Assembly: GCA_030037735.1 (NCBI GenBank)
Contig: JASHQC010000012.1
Span: 1-40,265, forward strand
DNA length: 40,265 nucleotides
Source: Thermoplasmata archaeon
GTDB lineage: Archaea; Thermoplasmatota; Thermoplasmata; Lutacidiplasmatales; UBA184
Reading direction: 5' to 3'
Each line of letters opens with the position of its first letter. The stretch's first letter is position 1. A model generated the notes under the pieces. It did not search any database. It was not told the DNA's origin and worked only from the letters and a program-made list of their open reading frames with translations. A program made the translations under genes and the position numbers. Positions 17,392 to 24,460 of the stretch are shown piece by piece.

Positions 17392-17931
17392 GTGACCGCC
17401 TCCCCCCTCGAGATCCTGGCGGGTCTGCTCCTCGTCTTCGCCCTGCCGGGCTATGCCATCACCAAGGCGACGTTCCCCGAGTGGCGGCTGCGGGGACCGG
17501 AGGCCCTTCTCCACGCGGTGGAGATAGGAACGCTGAGCCTGGTTCTGAGCGTCACCGTGACGATCCTCGTCGGCTTCGTTCTCGGCGCCCTCCCCGGCAG
17601 CTATTTCCAGGCCGGGTGGAGCGATCCCTTGCTCGAGGCGGTGCTGGCGGCAATCACCAGTGTTGCCCTTGTCGCCGCCGTTCTCCGAGGCGCCTTCCGT
17701 CGGGCGCCTCCTCCTGCCCCCGTGGCAGAAACCGCACCCGGTGAGGAGGCGCCCTTCGACCTGGTTCGCGAGCTGGAAGACGACCGTCGCCAGGCACGTC
17801 GCCTGCAGCACGCGCTCCGGCAGCTCAAACCCGACGATCCCCGGAGGCCGGCCCTGGAGGCGGAGTTGGCCGCAACCGAGCGACGAACTCAAGAACGTTT
17901 AGCGACCCGCGAGGCGGAGTATGCCCGCTAG
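17392..17931 (+). CDS. Small membrane protein with a C-terminal coiled-coil tail (DUF1616-like N-terminus)
   Basis: The 179-residue protein has hydrophobic helices at about residues 8-28 (ILAGLLLVFALPGYAITKA), 45-68 and 82-100. A linker rich in Pro and Ala follows, then a charged helical tail of about 65 residues that probably forms a coiled coil. The first 35 residues, with PGYAITKATFPEW, resemble the start of DUF1616-type archaeal membrane proteins; this is a loose similarity. It starts with GTG 12 nt after the srp54 stop and overlaps pth2 by 11 nt, so the three form one transcription unit. A role in membrane protein biogenesis would fit its neighbours but is only an inference. Confidence 0.72.
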   Translation: MTASPLEILAGLLLVFALPGYAITKATFPEWRLRGPEALLHAVEIGTLSLVLSVTVTILVGFVLGALPGSYFQAGWSDPLLEAVLAAITSVALVAAVLRGAFRRAPPPAPVAETAPGEEAPFDLVRELEDDRRQARRLQHALRQLKPDDPRRPALEAELAATERRTQERLATREAEYAR

Positions 17932-18301
17932 CTCTGCCGGAGGCTCAGCCGATTACAAGATGGTCCTGGTGGTTCGGGGGGAACTCCGACTCACGCCCGG
18001 GAAGGCCGCGGTCCAAGTGGCCCACGCGGCAGTCCTGCTGGCGCTCGAAGGAGCCCGAAAGCGGAGCAGTGCTTTCCAGCATTGGTGGGACCAGGGACAA
18101 AAGAAAATCGCCGTGGTGGCCGAGACGCTGGACGAGATGGAGCGGTTGGCCCACGGCGCCCGTCGGGCCGGGCTGCCCTTCGCGTGGGTCGCGGATGCCG
18201 GCTTCACGGAGGTTCCGCCGGGAACGCGAACCTGCCTCGGAGTGGGACCGGCGCCCGCCGGTAAGATCGACCCATTGACCGGGAACCTCCCGCTCCTTTG
18301 A
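17921..18301 (+). CDS. pth2: Peptidyl-tRNA hydrolase, PTH2 type
   Basis: PTH2 releases peptides from peptidyl-tRNA that drops off the ribosome. The 126-residue protein has the whole family signature: YKMVLVVRGELRLTPGKAAV, the QVAHAAV catalytic segment, WVADAGFTEVPPGTRTCL and ID.LTGNLPLL at the C-terminus. ATG at 17921 overlaps the preceding gene by 11 nt. The next in-frame ATG at 17960 would remove the first 13 non-conserved residues and is a possible alternative, although it falls inside the conserved YKMV. It is the last gene of the srp54 transcription unit. Confidence 0.95.
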   Translation: MPASSAGGSADYKMVLVVRGELRLTPGKAAVQVAHAAVLLALEGARKRSSAFQHWWDQGQKKIAVVAETLDEMERLAHGARRAGLPFAWVADAGFTEVPPGTRTCLGVGPAPAGKIDPLTGNLPLL

Positions 18302-18488
18302 CGGTAACTCCGGGGACCCTCCCGGTCGCCCATGGGACATGACTTTAGTACGGGAGGTTTACAGTTAAGGGGGCCAGCTTGCCGGGTTCTACGGAATTAC
18401 GTGACCGATCCGGCGGCGATCCTGGTGAAGACAACCACGCGGCCAACGACCCATTTCTATCGGAGGCGGAGACCCTTTTTGTGAATCC
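18302..18488 (+). other. Intergenic stretch before the peptide-transporter operon
   Basis: This part of the 254-bp gap has no tRNA-like fold and no ORF with recognisable similarity. A short frame at 18332-18484 could encode 50 residues but has no supporting features. A T5 run at 18476-18480 may end transcription from pth2. Confidence 0.4.
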
Positions 18489-18547
18489 ATATATACCTGC
18501 TTTCGGCTGCACGTTGAGCGGGCGGCCGAGGTTGGCCGTGGGGGAGG
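18489..18547 (+). promoter_or_regulatory. Promoter and Shine-Dalgarno of the peptide-transporter operon
   Basis: ATATATA at 18489-18495 is the clearest TATA box on this stretch and is 64 nt upstream of the dppB-like ATG. It predicts a start site near 18518 and a leader of about 38 nt. GGGGAGG at 18541-18547 is an 8-nt-spaced Shine-Dalgarno for ATG 18556. Confidence 0.65.
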
Positions 18548-18555
18548 ATTAGTCG

Positions 18556-19761
18556 ATGCAGATGTGGGTCTACGTGACCCGACGCGTCCTGCTGCTGCTT
18601 CCGGTCATCATCGGCGTGATGACGATCACGTTTCTGTTGATCAGCCTCGTCCCGTTGAGCGAGCGAGTGGCCGCTTCCTACGGAGGCGGGGGTCACGGCG
18701 CCATCAGTCAGTGCGAACCGTGCCCCACCGGCATAACGGGAAACTGTGGGGGCCACCTGGGCGAGTGCACCAATCCGTTGTACGCCTCGGTGCTGAATAG
18801 ACTAGGATTCAATCAACCCGCGCCCGTCCAGTGGGCGTACTACATGGAACGGTCGCTCACTCTGAATTGGGGCTACACCAACCCGCACAGCGAGGCGTCC
18901 CTGGGAGCGTATCTTGGTCAAGCAACGTATCCTGTGGCAGAGGTTCTGGGCTGGTATCTTCCGTACACCCTGGAACTCGCATTGCTGGCACTCCTAATCA
19001 TTCTCGCGCTGGCCATCCCCATCGGAAATTACTCGGCCGTGCATCGTAACCGGCCCGCCGACCAGGCCGCCCGGGTGATGTCCTTCTCCGGTTACGCATT
19101 GCCCGCCTTCCTGCTCGGAGTGTTGGTGCTCCTCGGTGCGACGTTTTTGTCCGGCGGCGCAACCGCCATTTGCAACTTCACCTCGTCCCATTATAACGAG
19201 TGGTACGGCTCCTGGCCTCCGGTCACCTGTCTCCCCGGCAGTGTGTACCCTTCCTGGATTGGCACCCACTTACAGACCTCTCCCACGCATTTCCCCACGA
19301 TCGACGCCCTCATCCACGGCGACCTGTCGTTGGCGTGGCAATCGTTCTACCGGATGATCTTGCCGGCCCTGGTCATCGCCTACGGGTACGTGGCCGGCAT
19401 CCTCCGGTTCGTGCGGAACAGCATGCTGGAAGTCATGAACCTCGACTATGTGCGGACCGCGCGGGCCAAAGGGGTGTCCGAGCGCGACGTCGTGCGCCGC
19501 CACGCGGGCCGGAACAGCCTCAACGTGACCGTCACCGTCCTCGGGCTTACCTTCGCCTTCTTCATCGCGGGATTCCCCGTGATCGAGGATGTCTTCGGTC
19601 TCCGTGGCATCGGGTATATCCTCGCACTGTCGATTCAGCCGCCGCCTGACCTGGGCCTGATTTTCGGCTCCACTCTACTGTTCACGATCATCGTCGTCGC
19701 CGCGAACATCATCGTCGATGTGATCTATGCCTACCTTGACCCCCGGGTGAGGCTCGGGTAG
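18556..19761 (+). CDS. Peptide/nickel-type ABC transporter permease (DppB-like)
   Basis: The 401-residue membrane protein matches the DppB/OppB permease family. The N-terminal helix reads VYVTRRVLLLLPVIIGVMTI. The ATPase-coupling EAA segment is DYVRTARAKGVSERDVVRRH near residues 297-316, followed by FPVIEDVFGLRGIGYI. It is longer than typical DppB (about 330-340 residues) because two external loops are expanded. The first (about residues 45-130) contains four clustered Cys (CEPCPTGITGNCGGHLGEC). The second (about 198-250) contains two more. These probably form disulfides outside the cell. It begins an operon with a second permease, two ATPases and a small membrane protein. The substrate is most likely peptides. 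Confidence 0.92.
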   Translation: MQMWVYVTRRVLLLLPVIIGVMTITFLLISLVPLSERVAASYGGGGHGAISQCEPCPTGITGNCGGHLGECTNPLYASVLNRLGFNQPAPVQWAYYMERSLTLNWGYTNPHSEASLGAYLGQATYPVAEVLGWYLPYTLELALLALLIILALAIPIGNYSAVHRNRPADQAARVMSFSGYALPAFLLGVLVLLGATFLSGGATAICNFTSSHYNEWYGSWPPVTCLPGSVYPSWIGTHLQTSPTHFPTIDALIHGDLSLAWQSFYRMILPALVIAYGYVAGILRFVRNSMLEVMNLDYVRTARAKGVSERDVVRRHAGRNSLNVTVTVLGLTFAFFIAGFPVIEDVFGLRGIGYILALSIQPPPDLGLIFGSTLLFTIIVVAANIIVDVIYAYLDPRVRLG

Positions 19762-19764
19762 GGA

Positions 19765-20883
19765 ATGGCGGGGGCCGAGGAAACCTCGGGTGCCGCACCG
19801 TCATCGGGCCGGCGGCCGAACCCGCGATTGGACCAGTACAAACGGACGTTCTACTTTCTCCGCCGGAACACCCTCGCGATGGTGGGGCTGGGAATCGTCA
19901 TCTTCTGGGTCCTCGTGGCCCTGACCTCTCCATTCTATCCCGCCCCCTCGGACTCCCTGGCGCGGTACTGCGGCGTGGCGCCCGGAACGCCAGCGAACGA
20001 GACGCCCGTGGGCTGCATTCCCGTCTGCGTCTACCCGGCGGGAACGCCCGGCGTCTCGGGTTGCTACTCGGTGCCGGCCGCTTCTCCGTCGGTCGTCGCG
20101 CCGACCATCCGGATCAGTAGCGGCGGAATCAGCTTAGGACCCCTGCCGCTGGGCTCGCTCACCGTCTCCCCGGATTCCACGTACTTCTTCAACCTCCTCC
20201 CCGGGCTGATAAAGGGAGCTCCCTGGTCGCTGGGCATCGCGAGTTCGGTCGTCGCCAGTGGCGCTACGATCGGTCTCCTGCTCGGAGCGGTCGCGGGGTA
20301 TTCCGGCGGCGCGACCGACGAGGTCATTATGCGGTTCACTGACATTTTCCTCGCCATCCCCGGTCTCTTCCTGGTGCTGATCACGCTCACCGTGCTCGGC
20401 ACTAAGGTGGGAACGCTCGATGGACGAGTGGAGATTCTGATTGTCGCCTTTGTCATCACGTGGTGGCCACTCTACACCCGGATCGTCCGGGGACAGGTGT
20501 TGGTGACCCGGGAGCAAAAGTACGTCGAGGCGGCCCGGGCGAGCGGGGCCCGCCGCAGCCGGATCATCACCCGGCACATCATCCCGAACAGCATGTACCC
20601 TGTGTTCGTTCAGATGTCCCTCGACGTCGGAACGGTGCCGCTCCTCCTCGCGGCAATCGTCTTTCTGGGGTACCAAATCTGGCCCATCATCTACTTTCCC
20701 GAGTGGGGCACCCTCGCCGCGTTCTCCGTAACGAACGTGGGGACCTTCGTGACGTGCAGCACCTGCACCTTCCCGTGGTGGCAGGTCTTCTTCCCGGGAA
20801 CGTGCTTGTTTCTTTTCGCTATCTCGGTGAACTTCGTGGCGGATGGACTGCGCGACGCCCTCGACCCGAGGCTTCGGAGATGA
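19765..20883 (+). CDS. Peptide/nickel-type ABC transporter permease (DppC-like)
   Basis: This is the second permease of the importer, 372 residues. After a cytoplasmic N-terminus the first helix (about 45-65) is followed by an expanded external loop of about 80 residues with several Cys (YCGVAPG, GCIPVCVYPAG, GCYSV). The BPD_transp_1 core follows, with MRFTDIFLAIPGLFLVLIT and the EAA motif KYVEAARASGARRSRIITRH near residues 252-271. A late external loop holds CSTCTF. The ATG is 3 nt after the dppB stop. The stop codon overlaps the next gene's ATG as ATGA, indicating coupled translation. Typical DppC is near 300 residues, so the loops account for the added length. Confidence 0.92.
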   Translation: MAGAEETSGAAPSSGRRPNPRLDQYKRTFYFLRRNTLAMVGLGIVIFWVLVALTSPFYPAPSDSLARYCGVAPGTPANETPVGCIPVCVYPAGTPGVSGCYSVPAASPSVVAPTIRISSGGISLGPLPLGSLTVSPDSTYFFNLLPGLIKGAPWSLGIASSVVASGATIGLLLGAVAGYSGGATDEVIMRFTDIFLAIPGLFLVLITLTVLGTKVGTLDGRVEILIVAFVITWWPLYTRIVRGQVLVTREQKYVEAARASGARRSRIITRHIIPNSMYPVFVQMSLDVGTVPLLLAAIVFLGYQIWPIIYFPEWGTLAAFSVTNVGTFVTCSTCTFPWWQVFFPGTCLFLFAISVNFVADGLRDALDPRLRR

Positions 20884-22517
20884 GCTCGATCGCCGTCACG
20901 TCCGTGCCGTCGCCGGCCGTTCCGCTTCCATCGGAGACTCCGTCCGCCGAAACAACGAGCCCGTCGCCCCCTCTCTCGGGAAAGGGGTCCAGCGGCGCGG
21001 CCGCAGCCCCCGTCCTTCGCATCCGGGGCCTGCGCACGTACTTCTACACCTACGACGGCGTCGTAAAGGCCCTCGACGGGGTTGACCTCGACATCCAGCC
21101 GAAGGAGACGCTCGGCTTGGTCGGAGAGACGGGCTGCGGCAAGAGCGTCACGGCCTTTTCGGTGCTTCGGCTCATCGCCGACCCGCCGGGCCGCATCATG
21201 GCCGGCGAGATCCGGTTCGGCGACGCCAACCTCCTCTGGGGGCTGGAGAGGGAGGCCAAGTTCAAGCCGGTGAAGAAGACCAACCGCGTGAAGGTCAAGC
21301 GGAACTTCCGGGCGATTCAGCAGGCCCAGGAACGGGTGAATTCGGTCCGGGGAGCCGGCATCTCGATGATCTTCCAGGAGCCCTCCTCCGCACTCAATCC
21401 GATCTTCTCCATCTCGGACCAGCTCTCGGAGGCGCTCCGCCTCCATCGGGGCCAGGAGATCCTCGGCGGTCTGCTGACGCCGCTTCCCTCGAAGGAGGCC
21501 ATCGAATCGGCCATCACGACTCTCTTAGAGGCGCCGCCAGGGTCCGAAGGGCAGAACGTGCGGGCCGCGAGTCAAGCGTTCGGGCAAGCCCTCGGCCACG
21601 AGACGCTGGGGACGCAAGCCTACCATATCCTACGACAGTCCGGCCTGAGCGATGAGCAGCGGCGAGAGGAATTGGTGGTCGCCACCCATCGGTTCCAGTT
21701 GGGCTCCCTCCAGCGCCGCTACGTGCAGCACGAACTCCGCGGTGTGCAACTTCGAGAGGAAACGAACGCTGCACTCAAGGAGGAGATGGTCGAGGGTCGC
21801 CCGCTGACCGGTCGCCTCCGGTCCCTCCGCAGCCGAGCCCTCGGGCACTGGTTCCGCGGGCTCGTCTTCGCCCTGCCCGGAATTGGCCGTCGGGCCAAAC
21901 ATCCGGCGAAGGACGAGATGTTCTGGCGCTCCGTGCGGCTGCTCGAGGGGGTGTCCATCGCGAACCCCTACCAGGTGGCCCGTGGCTACCCCCACGAGCT
22001 CTCCGGGGGCATGCTGCAGCGCGTGATGATCTCGATGGCGCTGTCGTCGGACCCGTCGCTACTGATTGCGGACGAGCCTACGACGGCGCTCGACGTGACG
22101 ATTCAAGCGCAGATCCTGGACATCCTGCGCGGGCTCAAGCACCGGCTCGGAAGCTCGGTGCTGCTCATTACGCACGACCTCGGGGTGATCGCCGAGACGG
22201 CCGACCGAGTGTCGGTCATGTACGCGGGTGTCGTCGTCGAAACCGCCGCCGTTCAGGACCTGTTCCGGTCGCCGCTGCACCCTTACACGCAGGGACTGCT
22301 GAACTCGATCCCCCGGATGGACGACCCGACGAAGCACCTCGAGTCGATCCCGGGGTCGGTCCCGAACCTCATATACCCCCCGAGCGGCTGCCGCTTCCAT
22401 CCGCGATGTCCCCATGCGATGGAGATCTGCAAGCAGGCGCGGCCCCCGGTGACGATCGAAGCGGAGGGACACACCGTCGCGTGTTATCTGTATCACGGAC
22501 CGGTTGTCCCCCCGTAG
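20880..22517 (+). CDS. Peptide ABC transporter ATPase (DppD-like) with a large internal insertion
   Basis: The 545-residue ATPase has Walker A GETGCGKS at residues 82-89, a Q-loop FQEPSSALNP near 164, signature ELSGGMLQR near 372, Walker B LLIADEPTTALD near 394 and the C-terminal oligopeptide-transporter motif [18 protein letters not shown]. Usual DppD proteins are about 330 residues. The excess lies in a 44-residue Pro/Ser-rich N-terminus and in a roughly 140-residue insertion between the Q-loop and the signature. The insertion is charged and helix-rich. A smaller charged insertion precedes the Q-loop. All catalytic motifs are intact, so the insertion is not a frameshift artefact. The ATG overlaps the dppC stop. 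Confidence 0.9.
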   Translation: MSSIAVTSVPSPAVPLPSETPSAETTSPSPPLSGKGSSGAAAAPVLRIRGLRTYFYTYDGVVKALDGVDLDIQPKETLGLVGETGCGKSVTAFSVLRLIADPPGRIMAGEIRFGDANLLWGLEREAKFKPVKKTNRVKVKRNFRAIQQAQERVNSVRGAGISMIFQEPSSALNPIFSISDQLSEALRLHRGQEILGGLLTPLPSKEAIESAITTLLEAPPGSEGQNVRAASQAFGQALGHETLGTQAYHILRQSGLSDEQRREELVVATHRFQLGSLQRRYVQHELRGVQLREETNAALKEEMVEGRPLTGRLRSLRSRALGHWFRGLVFALPGIGRRAKHPAKDEMFWRSVRLLEGVSIANPYQVARGYPHELSGGMLQRVMISMALSSDPSLLIADEPTTALDVTIQAQILDILRGLKHRLGSSVLLITHDLGVIAETADRVSVMYAGVVVETAAVQDLFRSPLHPYTQGLLNSIPRMDDPTKHLESIPGSVPNLIYPPSGCRFHPRCPHAMEICKQARPPVTIEAEGHTVACYLYHGPVVPP

Positions 22518-22521
22518 GAGG
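22516..22521 (+). promoter_or_regulatory. Shine-Dalgarno that sets the dppF-like start
   Basis: AGGAGG overlaps the stop codon of the upstream ATPase and lies 9 nt before GTG 22531. It supports this GTG over the TTG at 22504, which begins the open frame inside the previous gene. Confidence 0.65.
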
Positions 22522-22530
22522 TGCCTGACC

Positions 22531-23802
22531 GTGGTCTATGTCGAGGGCGCAGACGAGCTGTTGCTCGTCGAGGACCTCCACAAGTGGTTCCCGATCCGGG
22601 GCGGGGTATTCTCCTCCCACATCGGGGACGTGCGGGCCGTCGACGGGGTAAGCTTCTCCCTCGCCCGAGGCGAAACGGTCGGGCTCGTCGGTGAGAGCGG
22701 GTGCGGCAAGACCACCCTCGGACGGCTCTTGCTCCGGCTCGTCGAGCCGACCGGGGGGAACGTGTACTACCGGCTCCCGAAAGCAGAGTCGGACCGGATC
22801 CGGGCGGCCGGAGTGGGACCCAACGGTGGTGCGGGAACCGCGGCCTCGCCCGAGACCGACCGCGAGCTTCAGCGCCTTCGGCAAGAGTACTCGATCTACC
22901 GATTCAGCGGAAAACGGCTCAAGGAGATGCGTCGCCATATGTCGATCGTCTTCCAAGACCCGTTCTCGTCGCTCAGCCCCCGGATGCTGGTCCGGGACAT
23001 CATCACCGAGCCCCTCGCCATCCAGGGACTCGGCACCCGCCAGGAGCGCTACGAGCGCGCCGCCGAGCTCATCCAGGCCGTCGGCCTCAATCCAGATCAC
23101 CTGTGGCGGTTCCCCCACGAGTTCTCCGGGGGGCAACGCCAGCGGATTGGGATCGCCCGCGCGCTGGCGCCCCATCCGGAGTTCGTCGTGCTGGACGAAC
23201 CGACCAGTGCTCTCGACGTGTCAGTGCAAGCCCAGATCCTGAACATATTGAGGCGACTGCAGCGGGACGAGAACCTCACGTATCTGTTCATTTCCCACCA
23301 CCTCTCCGTGGTCCGCGCGATGTCGAACCGCATCCTCGTCATGTACCTCGGCCAGATCGTCGAAGGCACCGATACGGAGGAGCTGTTCGAGCGGCCGTTG
23401 CACCCCTATACCCAAGCGTTGCTCGCCGCGATTCCGATCCCTGACCCCGAACTGAAGCGGGAGCGAATCATCCTCTCGGGCGACGTCCCGAGCCCGGCGG
23501 CCCCCCCGTCGGGCTGCCGCTTCCACACCCGTTGCCCCGCCGTGATGCCGATCTGTTCGAGGGTCGAGCCTCCGTTGATCCCGGTCCGGAAGAACCACTG
23601 GGTGGCCTGCCATCTCTATCCTGGCCCTCAAGGGGCCGCCGGCAGTGCGGCGGGGACCGGAGACCTGCCACACCGCGTCGAACTACCCGCCGTTGCCGCA
23701 CTACGGCCTATCCCATTCGCCGGGGCCGAGAAACCGGAGGAGCCGCCACGCGACCACCTTCCCACCGATAATCCCCCCTTCCCCGCCGCCGCGGCGCTCT
23801 GA
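22531..23802 (+). CDS. Peptide ABC transporter ATPase (DppF-like)
   Basis: This second ATPase of the importer is 423 residues. It has Walker [10 protein letters not shown] near residues 54-62, Q-loop [11 protein letters not shown] near 141, signature [16 protein letters not shown] near 199, Walker [13 protein letters not shown] near 218 and H-loop ISHHLSVV. The C-terminal [18 protein letters not shown] motif is typical of oligopeptide transporters. A roughly 40-residue insertion with acidic and basic stretches separates strand 3 from the Q-loop. After the conserved domain there is a Pro/Ala-rich tail of about 60 residues. It pairs with the DppD-like subunit to drive the DppB/DppC-like channel. 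Confidence 0.93.
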   Translation: MVYVEGADELLLVEDLHKWFPIRGGVFSSHIGDVRAVDGVSFSLARGETVGLVGESGCGKTTLGRLLLRLVEPTGGNVYYRLPKAESDRIRAAGVGPNGGAGTAASPETDRELQRLRQEYSIYRFSGKRLKEMRRHMSIVFQDPFSSLSPRMLVRDIITEPLAIQGLGTRQERYERAAELIQAVGLNPDHLWRFPHEFSGGQRQRIGIARALAPHPEFVVLDEPTSALDVSVQAQILNILRRLQRDENLTYLFISHHLSVVRAMSNRILVMYLGQIVEGTDTEELFERPLHPYTQALLAAIPIPDPELKRERIILSGDVPSPAAPPSGCRFHTRCPAVMPICSRVEPPLIPVRKNHWVACHLYPGPQGAAGSAAGTGDLPHRVELPAVAALRPIPFAGAEKPEEPPRDHLPTDNPPFPAAAAL

Positions 23803-23826
23803 CGAGCGCGCGGAGGCCTGGTCTTC

Positions 23827-24285
23827 ATGTCGACCAACGAACCGGGCGCCGCCCCCTCCCCTCCGCCTCCGCCCACTTACGGCGGCACGGGGTACCTCCC
23901 GAAGCTCACAGGGGCCGCCCGGGAGCAGGCGCTCGCCGAGGAGGGCCCGGGCTGGCGGGAGTGGTTCCTCACCTCGTTCGCCTCGATATGGACCCTCCTG
24001 GGCTTCCTGACCCTCGACGTCTGGGCCACCGTACAATGGATCGGTCCCTCGGGCGTGGGCGCGGTCGGGGGATACACCGTCGTTGGCATCCTGTTCACTC
24101 TGGTTGGCCTGACGTATCTCGAGCTCCTTCTCTGGCGGTTCCTCTACTATCGGCCCTCGCGGGAAGAGGACCTCGCCCGGATGCCCTTCCGGCCCAACTG
24201 GCTCGTCCCAGTCCGGTTCGGTCTGTGGACGGCCGAACACCGACGGCTGCGTCACGGCTACGATCCGTTTGACGTAACCCGGTAG
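23827..24285 (+). CDS. Small two-helix membrane protein at the end of the transporter operon
   Basis: I do not recognise a family. The 152-residue protein starts with a Pro-rich segment (SPPPPPTYGG). It has two hydrophobic helices, about residues 52-73 (SIWTLLGFLTLDVWATVQW) and 82-107 (VVGILFTLVGLTYLELLLWR), joined by a short loop, and a basic Trp-containing C-terminal tail. The gene begins 24 nt after the dppF-like stop and precedes a convergent gene, so it is probably the last cistron of the operon. An accessory role in the importer is possible from position alone. Confidence 0.7.
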   Translation: MSTNEPGAAPSPPPPPTYGGTGYLPKLTGAAREQALAEEGPGWREWFLTSFASIWTLLGFLTLDVWATVQWIGPSGVGAVGGYTVVGILFTLVGLTYLELLLWRFLYYRPSREEDLARMPFRPNWLVPVRFGLWTAEHRRLRHGYDPFDVTR

Positions 24286-24377
24286 GGCAGCCGACCCTTC
24301 CCGCTCAGGACATCGTCGGTTCCATCTCGATCGGGAGCGGATCCCGACCCGACGGTCCCCGGTCCCTCGCTCGGGTA

Positions 24378-24400
24378 GGAAAGAAAAAGGAAGGAAGGGG
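24378..24400 (-). terminator. Pyrimidine-rich terminator of the substrate-binding protein gene
   Basis: Read on the minus strand this is a C/T-only tract with a T5 run (CCTTTTTCTTTCC), about 60 nt past the stop at 24461. Such T-rich tracts end transcription in archaea. The rest of the 175-bp convergent gap holds nothing recognisable. Confidence 0.5.
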
Positions 24401-24460
24401 TTCACGGGGAGACCGGCGTTCCCCGTGGCTAGGGCCGATGCCGGCTCGAGTGCTCGGCGG

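Noticed and set aside
16354-17892. Long open frame on the minus strand (512 codons)
   Set aside because: It is antisense to srp54 and the following gene. The translation is low-similarity, Arg/Gly/Leu-rich shadow sequence.
18332-18484. 50-codon open frame before the peptide-transporter operon
   Set aside because: It has no Shine-Dalgarno, no clear TATA box at a suitable distance and no recognisable similarity.
18379-18552. Short TTG-started frame running into the dppB leader
   Set aside because: It runs through the operon TATA box and leader, and such short frames are expected by chance in G+C-rich DNA.
20880-22517. Frameshift or gene fusion in the DppD-like ATPase
   Set aside because: One frame carries all ATPase motifs in order, so the extra length is an in-frame insertion.
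24286-24460. Possible RNA gene in the convergent gap
   Set aside because: No cloverleaf or other recognisable structure is seen. The only clear element is the pyrimidine-rich terminator on the minus strand.
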